Assembly: GCA_031763025.1 (NCBI GenBank)
Contig: JASSKH010000029.1
Coordinates: forward strand, 1,798,001 to 1,862,000
Length of the DNA: 64,000 bases
Reading direction: 5' to 3'
Source of the DNA: Macrocystis pyrifera
Taxonomy: Eukaryota > Sar > Phaeophyceae > Laminariales > Laminariaceae
The notes beneath the pieces were generated by a model. The model did not search any database, was not told the DNA's origin, and saw nothing but the letters and a program-made list of their open reading frames with translations. Below, piece by piece: positions 11,101-21,619 of the stretch. Within the stretch, counting starts at the first letter, position 1; every line of letters starts with the position of its first letter. Position numbers and translations under genes: made by a program.

Positions 11101-11495
11101 TCCTTAGCTTCGGCCAGATGGCGGCGCCCGAATGGTGTGCAAAGTACATCGCCGAACACGATCTCTCGGAGGTGCAGTCCATCCACGCAATCTTCAAGAT
11201 CATGACCCCCACCGTCGACCTTCGCCTGAACGCCGGCTTCGGCTACCAGGTCGGCGGTGAGATCAACTGGGACGGCCGCGTCCTCCCTGAGCTGAAGTTC
11301 TGGCAGATGGATGTCGGGATGGACGGCCTGGATATCGACAACGAGCGCCTGTCCGGGATCCTGGGCGAGACGGCCCGCCCAGTGGTGGACGAGACCGGCG
11401 CCGAAGTGATGGAGGGATTCGACGCGTTCCGTGGGAGTGTTGAGGACTACCGCGTGTCGGGCGCTCTGGGGACCGACTTTGCGCTGCTTGACTAG
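8062..11495 (+). CDS. Secreted cysteine-containing protein, three-exon gene (copy 2)
   Basis: Exon 1 (8062-8187) starts at ATGATGATG and encodes a signal peptide: MMMRA, then a hydrophobic run (GIVGIGLLALSF), then a likely cleavage after QANA. It ends in phase 0 at a GTAAGT donor. Exon 2 (9187-9262) follows GGGCAG, encodes a Cys-rich stretch beginning GCNYYISRR and ending DNCC, and leaves phase 1 at a GTGAGT donor. Exon 3 (10594-11495) follows ACGACAG, enters in phase 1 and runs to TAG with the same domain as the copy at 895-1796. Introns are 999 and 1331 bp, and two MITEs lie in intron 1. The matching phases across all three junctions are the main support. The protein is probably extracellular or cell-wall associated. 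The C-terminal part recalls VWD/root-cap folds (inference), and the function is unknown. The alternative start is the in-frame ATG at 10461, which I reject as intronic read-through. Confidence 0.65.
8235..8342 (-). mobile_element. MITE, TTACGGGGG family, copy 6 (in intron 1)
   Basis: Near-complete copy whose left terminus is mutated (TATTTCGGGGG). The right TIR is intact (CTATGGACCCCCGTAA). It sits about 50 bp downstream of the exon 1 donor of the secreted-protein gene. Confidence 0.88.
8431..8540 (-). mobile_element. MITE, TTACGGGGG family, copy 7 (in intron 1)
   Basis: Intact copy with both TIRs and TA borders, same orientation as the copy 196 bp upstream. The core differs by small indels (TATATTTTACTA against TATATTTACCTA), so it is a separate insertion or an old duplicate. 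Confidence 0.92.
9187..9262 (+). other. Exon 2: small Cys-rich exon of the secreted-protein gene
   Basis: 76 bp between a GGGCAG acceptor and a GTGAGT donor. It encodes four cysteines and a CNYY motif. A CNYY-containing exon-like segment recurs at 17.73-17.83 kb, which supports this being coding. Confidence 0.5.
10594..11495 (+). other. Exon 3: main domain of the secreted-protein gene
   Basis: 902 bp, entered in phase 1, terminating at TAG. It encodes CPDGSSLCGEPH through DFALLD. Differences from the first copy are mostly conservative or synonymous, which suggests selection after duplication. Confidence 0.75.
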
Positions 11496-12933
11496 AGCAA
11501 TCAACTACACAGTAGACGCACGGCAAGTGTTGTTTCTTCTCGTTGTGGGATAGCGTGCACGTCCACCACCACTACCACAGCTACCACCACTACCACCACC
11601 ACGGCCCCTGTGGTAAAACAGTCTTGACGTGAGTAATGACAGATGTACGAATGGTAAGAATACAAGTATGTGTACTTGCGCAACTTGGTATGGTGTATGT
11701 TTTAATATATGTGCGTGTGTTGTGAGACGTGAGCAGCAGCCGTCATAGATATGACAAGATGTGAGAAGCAGTGCTGTTTTGGATGGTACGAAGTCGCCCA
11801 AAAACGTACACCGTGTGTTTATGTAATCCGGCTTTTACTATTATATAATTCCAGGTTGTGCGTTGAGTTTTTTTCGATATGGTGTGTTCAACGTTTTGGC
11901 GGAGTTGTGATGGCACGGGAGTCTTTGTTTCCTTGATGACATACCTGGTAGGCGTACATAAGAGAGTTTTGTCGAAGTGGAGTGGGAGTTTTCAATATGC
12001 CAGACAAACGTAAGTCCTCGGATGTAGGTTTTTCGAGACGGCGGCAGCGCGAACCTCCGCGTTCTTGCGTCTGGCTCTACGTCCTGGAGAGGGGGGGGGG
12101 GGAAATTAGCGCACTGTTTGCGGTTGAGGCTGATGCAGCGGTGGCCCTGCTTGAAAGAGGGCCCACGCTACTGCGCTTGCTTCAACCATGTGCACCGCTA
12201 ATGCAGCGTAGGGTGTTGTACTTGCCGTCTAGTGTTCTACCTGTAATACAGCCGGCGATATACTGGAAGATGTAGTGCGTGTACGATGTATGGAGGCATC
12301 TCGCCAAAAGGGAACGTTCTCGTATGTGTTGTACGTATAGGCAGGGAACATTTGTTTTATTATCTATGGTAATGTAGTAAGTGGAATACTAGATGCGTGG
12401 CTACTCTGTTTTATCGCAGTCCGCATGAAATTCTGGTAAATGTGTTTTAGGTATCCGTGTGTGAGATGTAGTCGTCAGTGCGCGAAGTAGCGACATGGTG
12501 CCGACTAAATAGATTAACATCCACTCAGTAAGTTAGACGTCAATTTTGGTTACCGTCGTCATTAGTAGCTACTGTAGCACATTTTTTTTGTTTTAGGCGC
12601 GTGTACTCTATTTTCTTCTTGTGAGTCTACTAAGGTACAAGGTACCGAGACTGTGAAGAAGAAAGACCAAACTCACTCAGTAAAGTACGTTCATTTTAGC
12701 TTTCGTCCGCATGATGTAACAGCAGGGGTATCATCTTGAGATGTTCTCGTGTACACTAGTTTTCCCTTGTGAGTGTCTGGCAGTACCAAGTACATATGCT
12801 GTGACCAATTAGGCGTCTACTTACCGAGTAGAATACTTCCAAATGGTGTTATAGTTTAAATTGACAGGTGGGGCGTATGTTCGAGACGTTTGCGCTTGCT
12901 GGAGGTTCCTCTTTTGACTGCCGAAAGAAAGAG
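11496..12933. repeat. Duplicated downstream block, copy A
   Basis: This block has a diverged partner at about 18810-20050. Shared landmarks are CGGCGGCAGCGC, then GCAGCGGTGGCCCT, TGCTTGCTTCAAC, GCGATATAC and TTATCTATGG. It ends in imperfect ~135 bp units marked by CTTGTGAGT followed by paired GTAC motifs. A frame at 11982-12275 shares a short similarity (SCVWL, then TAVALL/AAVALL) with the partner, but the partner has stops, so coding status is doubtful. Confidence 0.5.
11942..11950. repeat. TACCTGGTA motif 3
   Basis: Exact 9-mer with T at the centre, context ACA-motif-GGC. Confidence 0.8.
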
Positions 12934-12938
12934 GTACT

Positions 12939-13070
12939 GTAATGACGGTCAGGGACACGCCCGACTAAGACGGAAGAAACGAACCGGGTTCGAACCGATA
13001 CACGAAAACTTAATAACTAAGCGTGGACAGGGGTTTCTCGCTCTCCGGGGCACAAAACAAAACAAGAAAT
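12939..13070 (+). mobile_element. Second SINE-like family, copy 1
   Basis: About 130 bp shared in inverted orientation with 15181-15317. It starts near TAATGACGGTCA, carries a pol III B-box-like GGGTTCGAACC at 12986-12996, then GGACAGGGGTTTCTCGCTCT, and ends in an A-rich tail (ACAAAACAAAACAAG). A clear A box and target-site duplications were not found, so SINE status is inferred from the B box and tail. Confidence 0.5.
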
Positions 13071-14772
13071 AAGAAAGGGGTCCATAAGCACCCACCTAAT
13101 AAGGCCCGATTCTGCGTCCGTCCGAGCTGATAGGTGGAATCTTTGTTTCGGAAGTTCGCGAGTACCATATGTGTAATATGTCAGTGCACGAAGGTACAAC
13201 GTACCAAGATCGCGATAAAGGAGGTTTATCTGTAAAATATGGTATGAAGAAACACTAAATCGTACAGGGTACTATCCCGGCGTCCCCATGTTCCACACAG
13301 TACCCAAACTACATCATGCCTGCAGGGTTTCTTTGAGTATCAAGAAATGTCTCGTACATGGTTCTAGCGACATAGGGCTTGAGGGTACTACTCCCGCAGT
13401 GAAAACTGTTCTCATAGCGTGCATAAGTGAGTGGGGACTAGGTGTTTTTGATGGTCCCGTGTCCTTCGGTTCTTTCGTGCGTTTACCAAGTGTGGAGGTT
13501 GTGGTGAAAGCAGATATTTTCATTTTGTCCACGGCATATATTCCAGGGTGTACTGTAACACATACCCGCGGAGGACGAGGACGATCGTTTTACCCACTGC
13601 TGACGCCTCGGCACTGCCCATAATCATGACAGCGTCAATCCTGTCTGCGTAGCATATTATCTCTGCTGCAGCATACCAAAGGCGCGTACGACTATCCCTT
13701 TCAAACAATTCCGTTCGCAGTCGGTATCTTTTAAGAGGAGTTCACGCATCTATCCGCCTAGGGAGTGGAGCAGGCAAAAACGTAGAAGAAACGTTATATA
13801 AATAAGGGATGGGATATCTTGTTATTTTGTTGTTGCCATCACTGACGTATTGTAGTTGATGCATAGCATGCATGAATGTATGGGTCGACGAAACAATGTG
13901 CAGTGAAACATGGTCACCCACTCGATTGCTGTGTGCCTGGCGTTGAACGAGCGGGCAGCATCAGTAGAACACCACATGATAGTTTTCGCGTCAAACAGTA
14001 ACGAGTTCGCCGGTGAAAACTGCCAGTGTTGCCGTCTTTGGTTGCATGGGCGCCTGGTGGTGTTTTGGAAACCCAGAGGACGTGGAGACTCATGTATATT
14101 TTGATCCTGCATCATTCCACACTATCTAAAGACGGATAATCAAGCAACGCTCTCAGATTCTCCAGACAGAGAGCACCCCAGCCATTCGTTCAAAGCGAGA
14201 CCCCAAGGTGATGGTTGCCCCCCACCCCGGGCCCGGCAAGTTTCTGTGAGGGTACCATGCGGGTTGTAGTCCGAACAAGTCTGTCGGCTGTTTCGTCTTG
14301 CTGTTGTGCGAAATGTGCACGATGCATGCCGAACAGGAAGGAGGTTTTCATTCATCGAAAAACATGTAATTCTACCACGTATATGAAACCTGGCACCCAG
14401 GCCACATTTTTTGAGCTGTCGGGAAATGTGCCTTCACGGAAGACCGTAGCAGAGTGAGGCATATTTTGTACATCGACAGTCCAGACCATCAGAGGTGTTG
14501 ACATTCGATCCCCACGGACCAATTGGTCTTGGATTAGCAAGCGAATTTCCAACATCATGACCTTCAGAGGTGACCTCGTACCGATTGGTAAACCTCGTCG
14601 AGGAATTGCAAGCGGCATCATACGCCGGCCGCATGTTACGTGCCTGATGTATTCTTGGGGCCTATAAGGGACGGCACGTACGTGAACTTAAGTTGGGCGG
14701 TGCCAGGGTCATCAGGAGGTTTCTAAGATAACGGTTTCGGCTATTAGCCAGACTGCCGCGCCTGAAGCCATC
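13071..14772. other. Intergenic, no supported gene
   Basis: Only short frames on both strands, without recognisable domains. No strong repeats were noticed. Confidence 0.35.
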
Positions 14773-14781
14773 TACCTGGTA
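14773..14781. repeat. TACCTGGTA motif 4
   Basis: Exact 9-mer, context ATC-motif-CTG. Confidence 0.8.
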
Positions 14782-15084
14782 CTGTACTACTACTGGCCAT
14801 CAGCAGTAAGCGGACCAGCAATCGAAACGTACGACAGAAACACGAAGACTGGGAAGGCTGCGTATCGACAAACCGGACAGCTGTTTAATTTTTCTAAACA
14901 ACATCGCATGTTGCGTATATAGCGCATACCTCGGTCTTCGGTCGCGGACGAGCACCGACCCTGTTGGCAGCACCACGAGCAGGCTATAGAACTTGTACCT
15001 CTTTAGGATCGAAGAATCGGCACAGACGCTGTCTGGTTGTGCTGGACGACGACGGGAGGAAGAACGGTTTAAACCTTTCAGGCC

Positions 15085-15160
15085 TGCAGTCCCGTTTTGG
15101 GGACAAGTTTCTTAAAATTCGAGTGGCTCGTGCCTAAGACAGGACTGACTACTGTCCTAA
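15085..15160. mobile_element. CAGTCCCGTTTT palindromic element, copy 1 (diverged)
   Basis: The left end GCAGTCCCGTTTTGGGGACAA matches the inverted ends of the element at 18066-18165. The right end (CAGGACTGACTACTGTCC) is degraded. It is a diverged relative of that small inverted-repeat element. Confidence 0.5.
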
Positions 15161-15180
15161 AAGAAGAACACACACACAAA

Positions 15181-15317
15181 CTTTTTTTTTTTTTGTAATG
15201 CCACGGAGAGCGAGAGGAAACCCCTGTCCACACTTATTTCTCAATTTTTCGTGCACCGGTTCGAACCCGGTTCGTTTCTTCTACCTTGGTCGGGCCTGTC
15301 TCTGACCGTCATTAAAG
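15181..15317 (-). mobile_element. Second SINE-like family, copy 2
   Basis: Reverse-complement partner of 12939-13070. It has a poly(T) run at its left (the A tail of a minus-strand element), GGTTCGAACCCGG as the B box read on the minus strand, and the TGACCGTCATTA end at the right. Confidence 0.5.
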
Positions 15318-15424
15318 TGTGGTGTACTCCGAGGATGTAGGCACCTAAGTCTATATTTTATCTCTCGTGACTCAGGTAGTGTAGGAGTTGAACCCACACA
15401 AACACACCACATCTAGCTATATAT

Positions 15425-16555
15425 GTTGTTGTTGTTGCTGTTGTTGCTATTTTTGTTGTTGTTTTCTCCACATTAAACCGTTCTTTCTACCCGTCGACAT
15501 CCAGCACAACCAGTGTCCGTGCCGATTCTTCAATCCTAGAAGAGATACAAGTGCTGTGGCCACAAAGCTACGCCACAGAGATACTACGTTGCCACGTACG
15601 CAGTGAGCACAGCAGTGAGCAATGCAATGTCATGTCATCATACTGGACACGACAGGCACGACATACACATTCCATGAAGCAGAGAAACGAAAGGAGACAA
15701 AGTTTAAAACAAAAACCAAGAAGACAAACCGAAAGAGAAAAAGAAAAACACCACTACTTGTAAACAGAGCAAGACTAAGAACCACGGGAAAAATAACAGG
15801 CAACCCAAAGCACAAAGCACCCTCCAGGTAGCGGCAGAAATTTGTGATACGAGTAGCATAGCCAGGTTCTCCCTGCTAGTCCGCCTGGTACCTTGCTGCC
15901 CGGACTACCGTCTCCGTCTTGCGTTCGTCAACATGCCCAGCTCCTCGGCGTCAGACACTACGAAACACGCAAAGCAGGCTCGTCATCTACCCACGCCACA
16001 CTCCTTCAATAAGGTTTATCAATCGAAAAAAGGAAGAGAAAGAAAGAAATGAATATCAGAGAGGATCAGCTCAAGAAAGATAAAACAACAAAGCGCAAAA
16101 ACAAAAGAAAAGAAGAAAAGGGAGACCGCGTTCGAACTAATAGCTGCAGCTGCACCAGCTGGTGGCACGAGTAGTATAGTTATGTTCTAATTCCTGGTCA
16201 GCCTGGTGCCTTGCTACCCTGTCTACCATCTCCTTTCTACTTTCGTCCACCGTAGTTTCCCTTCTACTCCTGTTCCCCCCCCTCTCCGCATTCCCTTCCT
16301 CGGGTTTTCCGCCACTCCTCCTGTTGCCCCCCACCCCCCATTTCCTTGGACACCACCCACGGCGGATGCGCGGCGCTGCCTACTCAGCTCAGCCTCAGCC
16401 TCGTACCACCTCACCATGAACCGTTCGGCTGCTTCAAGGATCCCCCGGTACCACTTCCCCACTTTTATTGCTGCAGTGGACCACAGCGCGGTCTCAACTC
16501 CAAACACCAAGGGGGCAAGTTCCGTTGACCCTTCGGTGGCTCGGAACTCCCTATG
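15425..16555 (-). mobile_element. LINE, 5'-truncated copy (C-terminus and 3' end)
   Basis: Minus-strand copy of the 3' 1.1 kb of the element at 30141-32955. Read on the minus strand it encodes the C-terminal tail (REFRATEGSTELAPL, then GKWYRGILEAAERFM), then a long purine-rich 3' region, and ends near CGGTTTAATG followed by a CAACAG-type tail (seen here as TGTTGTTGCTG at 15425). Homology to the longer copy stops abruptly at TTAGGGAG/TAGGGAG, as expected from 5' truncation during target-primed reverse transcription. Confidence 0.75.
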
Positions 16556-16659
16556 TGTAGGGAGCTTTAGCTTGTCATCTCCAATGTTGAATTCTACCGG
16601 TCGAGTGGGCATCTGCAGGTTTCGATATTATATGTGCATATAAGTACGAGTATAAACTT

Positions 16660-16668
16660 TACCTGGTA
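16660..16668. repeat. TACCTGGTA motif 5
   Basis: Exact 9-mer, context CTT-motif-CGT, just beyond the truncated LINE. Confidence 0.8.
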
Positions 16669-17715
16669 CGTGTACGTAGGAATCATTTCTAGCCCTCGAG
16701 GCGCCGCAAAAAGGGGATATATCGAAAATAATCGAAACAAGCTTGCAGACTAAGATGTTGCGTAGACACGCGCGATCGAAGTATCACACACAGCGTGCGA
16801 AAATGAGAGTTTCGACCGAATCCTCGGTTTTACAGCTGCTGATATATAACTTTATCAGTATTACAGTAGGAGGGCTTTTGACGCTGACGGTACCGATCAA
16901 GGGATAAATTAACAAGCTGTTCAGGGGAGCACGAGAAAGAAAAGGTATCCACACCCTTTCCATCGAGAGCAAGACAGGGGGGTGTACTAAAACCAAGTAA
17001 ACAGATGTTGAAAAATATATTCCAGTTCTGGGACGTACATGAATCCCAACGCTTCGGTTTTATTTTTTTTTAGGGCCTTGATGGGAATCTGGCTCATTTT
17101 TGTCTTTTTTCCGTGCTCGCCTGAGCTCTTCTTGGTTCTGCAGATCCAGGACGAGATACTTTCAGTTAGCCATGCCAGTCATCGTGGCTCGAAGCTCTCT
17201 TGGACTTCTTTAGTCCAGCCGGAAGATACGTTCTCCAGGAAAACGACGGATATCATTATCAGGTCCGTATCCTTCTGTGTGCTACAACGCAAATCTAAAG
17301 CTCTGGATTCGATCAAGAATCTACGTGCTCTGCGACTGTTGAAGATTCTTACTCTTGCCTACATCTACACAGTATCTACAAGATAATACTACCGTTGACA
17401 CATATTGATGGCAGGAATGGGCGGTGTTACCGCAAAAAAAAACGGAAACAAAACCTCTGCAATGCAGTATGCAAATACGTGTGGCGTGTACGAGATCAAG
17501 TACCTTTACCCTAGTTTACATCTGGTGCGCCTTGCTGCTCGTCGTTATCCAAGACTGCACAGAATCGCAGCGGGAAATATACTCCGAATTGGAGCGCAGA
17601 AGAACAAAGGGTGGTACGCATGAGCGGAGAGCGCTAGCTGCTCCAAGCAAGCAGTCGTCGGTTTGTTGACTTCCTGGCGCGGCTTCCATTGCCCCTATAC
17701 TCTTGTGTTTCATTT
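16669..17715. other. No supported gene
   Basis: Short open frames on both strands. One frame at 17424-17669 has a hydrophobic patch followed by charged residues, but no start context or domain that I can defend. Confidence 0.3.
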
Positions 17716-17732
17716 GTATCAGGTCAGGGGGG

Positions 17733-17828
17733 GCGGCAGCTTCGAAGCAGTTCCGCTACGCCCCGGAATGTAACTACTACTTCTGCGATGGTGTGGAGTG
17801 CGACGGGTCACACCCCGCCAACGTCACA
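17733..17828 (+). pseudogene. Orphan exon-like segment related to exon 2 of the secreted-protein gene
   Basis: Between a CAG-type acceptor (TTTGTATCAG or the following GTCAG) and a GTGAGT donor at 17829 there is an open frame containing ECNYYFCDGVECDG. The CNYY core and Cys density match exon 2 at 9187-9262, but it ends in phase 0 rather than phase 1 and no exon 3 homologue follows. Its downstream neighbourhood (18.8-20.05 kb) is the diverged partner of the region downstream of the intact gene. It is probably the remnant of a third locus whose main exon was lost. Confidence 0.35.
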
Positions 17829-18065
17829 GTGAGTACATCGGATGAACACACCTCTCCGCCTTCGGTATCGTAAGAAGGTCAAATCTTTGCGTGATCAGAA
17901 GGACGCGTTCTACGATAGGGGTAGCACATTTCCTCTAAAATGGTTTCTGAACCACGGGGTTCCTCAACCCCGAATCGTCGGAATGACAATCGCGTCTCGA
18001 GAAAATTCGCTTTCTTACACCTGCGCCATGGGGTTGTTCATCGGGATGTACTCTGATTTTTGCTT

Positions 18066-18165
18066 TTAACTCTTTTAGTACCGCAGTCCCGTTTTTTTAG
18101 GGGACAAACTACTTGGAATTGGACTGGATTGTCCCCAAAACGGGACTGCTGTTGTAAAAGGGTTG
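18066..18165. mobile_element. CAGTCCCGTTTT palindromic element, copy 2
   Basis: About 100 bp with long inverted ends: CTTTTAGTACCGCAGTCCCG at the left and the complement of CTTTTACAACAGCAGTCCCG at the right, enclosing GGGGACAA and TTGTCCCC. It is a foldback or MITE-like unit with no coding capacity. Confidence 0.7.
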
Positions 18166-18767
18166 AAGTCAGTTTTTGGGTGAGGTATGCAGCTCCTTAA
18201 GTGATGAGCTTCAGAAACATTCGAGTGAACCTTTTTGGTAGAACGCCTCAGGAACCATATCGAGGTTCCTACGGCATTTCCGCAGTATGGCGGTTGGTAT
18301 ACGGTGGGCATTTTGTCGAGTGAAGCCCCATCTATATCGGTGCCCCCATCCCAAAAGCGACCCGATAACTTCTTTGCTCGCGTTTGGGCTGTACCAAGAC
18401 CACCCCACGAGGCTGAATGAGAGGGCTGACCATCAAGCCATTCCAAACACGCCAGAGCGAAGTACCACCCAATAGACTGAGACCGCGCGCCCGGCGTTCT
18501 CTTTCTCCCGTAGCGCTGCTGTAGGTGGTGGCCCATTTTACTGTGTTCTCCTCGTTTCTCTCTCCCCCTAGGTCGTGTTTGATCGTCTGCGGGTAGGACA
18601 ACGACGCTGACGACTATATGGCGGACGGGGATGACACTGCAAAAGGCCGCGAGTCCGTTGTTTGTTGGCTTTCCTTCAAGCGCAATACCCAACTCACCTC
18701 AACTGGCTTTTGGGAGAGCTAAGGTTTTCACCTTTCCATTCACTTTGCCACCGCTTGCGTCGCTGTA

Positions 18768-18776
18768 TACCTGGTA
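18768..18776. repeat. TACCTGGTA motif 6
   Basis: Exact 9-mer, context GTA-motif-CGT. Confidence 0.8.
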
Positions 18777-18809
18777 CGTATTACCATGGTACAGGACATT
18801 TGGCGGAAG

Positions 18810-20050
18810 TTCCTCTTGAGTTTTGAATTTGTCACACTCCTCGAGATTGTTGTCATCCGGACGGCGGCAGCGCAAACGTCCACACTCCTGCGTGTGGCTT
18901 GTCGCCGTCGAGGAGAATGGTACAGCGGTGGCCCTGGTTGACAAAAGGTTCGCACGGCGGTGCTTGCTTCAACGCTGTTCGCCCCTGCTTTAGAGTAGAC
19001 TGTCATACCTGTTCTTTGTCTGCCACCTGTCACGAAACAGGCGATATACGGGACAATTTAGTCTGCGTACACGGGGTGGAGATCTCTCGCCGTGCGAAAG
19101 TGTCTGGTACGTGTTCTAGCCATAGGCAAGGTATTGAAATTTGTTTGTTATCTATGGTTCAGCACTGTGTAGCTACTGGGTTGCGTCGCAATGATCCGTA
19201 TGAAAACTGGGACATGTAGATGCCGGCATGTAAGATACATTACGTACAGTAGACAGTGTGAAATGTTCCTTATTCCACGGTGTGGACAGATAGACAAGCC
19301 GAAAGCCTTTCCTCAGAAGGTACGTGGGTGTTGGAGGAACTCCTTGTAGATAAATATATTAGAACGAGATCAAGCAGCTCCCCGCAACGTAAGATAGAGC
19401 AATGTGGCTCCACTTCGAGTTCAACTAACGTGAAATCTTGCGGCATGGTTGGCGACTCAAGCGGTTCCCACCCACTCAAGAAAAATAGGCATGCACGCTG
19501 TTTTTTTGTCCTCACCAACAGCTTGACGGGGTAGATACTAAATTATCACGCGTACGCTTTATCCTTATTGTAAGTTGTACGAAGGTACCAAGTACCAAGG
19601 GTGGGGAGGGAAGGGTCCCACATGACTCAGTGACAGAAGTGTCCGCTTTTGTTTCGTCCGCATCAATAGCCGGGGGGGTATGTTACGTAGATGCTCGTGC
19701 CTACTAGATGTTCCGCTTGTGAGTGTACGAAGGTACGAAGTACTGATAGGGTGAAGAAAACGTTCGCAATTATCTCAGTATAGTAGATCGAGCTTTGTAA
19801 GTCATTTCGAATGAATAGCCGGAACACGTGTTTTTTATATAGGTGTTTGCTGTATGTTCCTCTTGTGAGCGTGCGAAGGTACGAAGCACCGATCCTGTCG
19901 AGAACGAGGTTACTACTACTATAATCATCAACCAGTGAAATAGGCCCGAGTTTTTAGCCACACGAATGAATAGCTGGGGGGCTTATGAAGGCTGTGCACG
20001 CTTCCTCGTTGTTCCTCGTGTGATTGTACGGAAGTACAGTTCCTAAGCAA
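18810..20050. repeat. Duplicated downstream block, copy B with ~135 bp units
   Basis: Diverged partner of 11980-12900. The right half (19525-20050) consists of about four imperfect units, each with a TTTCGTCCGCATSAATAGC-like element, a GGGGG run, TTCCTCTTGTGAG and a GTACGAAGGTACGAAGTAC-like element. It is non-coding by inspection. Confidence 0.5.
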
Positions 20051-21600
20051 TCTTATACGGGTCGACTTCCCTTGAGGGTACCAAACAATGTCTCGCACAG
20101 AGAGAGGTTCCTACTCACGCATTGAGAGAGGTTCCTGTAGTCGACATTAATACATGGCGAAAAATGGTTAGGTTATCGCGTGTTCGTCTTTTCTCTTGTA
20201 TGTGTTCCAGGTACCGAGACTATGGTCCAAAAGGCGGTTCTTATTAACTCCAAGAAACACGTATATGCTGCTGTAACATATGTTCCGAATGACCAGGGAC
20301 ACGGTTTGCGTCCCGAACTGCCGCAATACTCTAAGCAACAATTCACACGCTGGTTCATTTGAATTGCCAAGCCAAGTCTCGTGCATGGGAAAAGCCCGCC
20401 TTCTGGACTCAATACATGGATCACCGTAAACGTAGGTTGCATGCACTTCGAACAGCAAGGAGAAGCGCAACGACATTGCGTTTTGCGCAAGAGGGTTCTC
20501 ATCCCAGTTTAGTATGAAGAGGTGGCAGTCTGATGTATCAGGTACCCACAATACATTGCGAAACAAATGCAGCAGGTCTCGCGCAAATGAGCGGTCTGGA
20601 AGTGAACGATGTTAACAACTTCGAAATCACCAATCCATATGATGGTTCCCCGCACACAACGTTCGCCACCGAGACAGCGGCAAAAAATCGAAAACCAAAC
20701 CTTTACCTTCCAAACAACATATGGGTCGTCTTGCAGACCCTTGCATTTCCTTCGCTGAGCTCTACAAGAGCCGTTCTTGGCCTGTCCCGGTTTTCAACGC
20801 CCCCCAGAGCGCTGCTTGGTAGACCAACCACGACGAAACTAAAGTACGTTCGCGTGCTTAGGGTATTTTAGTGCTGGGGATGCCATATCATTCAGGACTG
20901 AGAGAGGGTAGTTCTCGCTTAAACCACGCGATATAGAGTCGTGAATTATTGTGCAGAGGAAGCCGGGGGAGTGAAGCGATCGAGGTTCCACACGAGCATC
21001 TTCTTAACTGGTCGCGCGAGGATAAGTGCACTAAAAGCGGGTTCCAACACAACAATAGCCCTTTGGGGGCCCGCGAATTGTGGTTACCCCCAACTGACGT
21101 ACATACGTAGCGTTTTGACAACCAATCGCATGAGATGCAACTGGCGCCGATGGACCGGAAAAGTCAGGGAGAACGTGCTCTCACTATCCTCGGGTCAAGC
21201 CGCCAACAGTTCGCCGAGGGACATCTGCTACGCTGGCCTAACTCGTCTGGAAGCGTTGGAAAACCACTCTTCCGTATAATTTTGCCATTTTAAAGACTTG
21301 TGGAGAACGCTCGCGGCCTCAGTTGTATTTCCGTCCAGACTTTCTGAGAGACAGCTCTCGCCCCTCGCATGCTCACCAAGCATCAGGTCACCTGGTACGT
21401 GCCGCGTGGTGTGTTCAGGGTGTGGTGTGTCCCGTGTGTGGTGTGTGGCGGACGTGTATCGCTTGTGGATCCTGTGTGGGTCTCGTGTGAGTTGGTATAT
21501 AGGGGGAAACGTTTCCACCATGCATACGGAACGAACGCTGCGCTGTACTTCCTCCTTTCTGCCAACCAGGCTCCACAACATTCTCCTCCATTTCGAGTAG
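20051..21600. other. No supported gene
   Basis: Frames up to 132 codons exist on both strands but overlap one another and show no domain. Near-matches to the 9-bp motif occur at about 20209, 20535 and 21390. Confidence 0.35.
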
Positions 21601-21619
21601 CAATAACCGGAGTAGGCTG

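Noticed and set aside
10986-11504. A 172-codon minus-strand frame opposite exon 3
   Set aside because: It is a shadow of the GC-rich coding exon; the plus-strand frame is the one with cysteine pattern and paralogue conservation.
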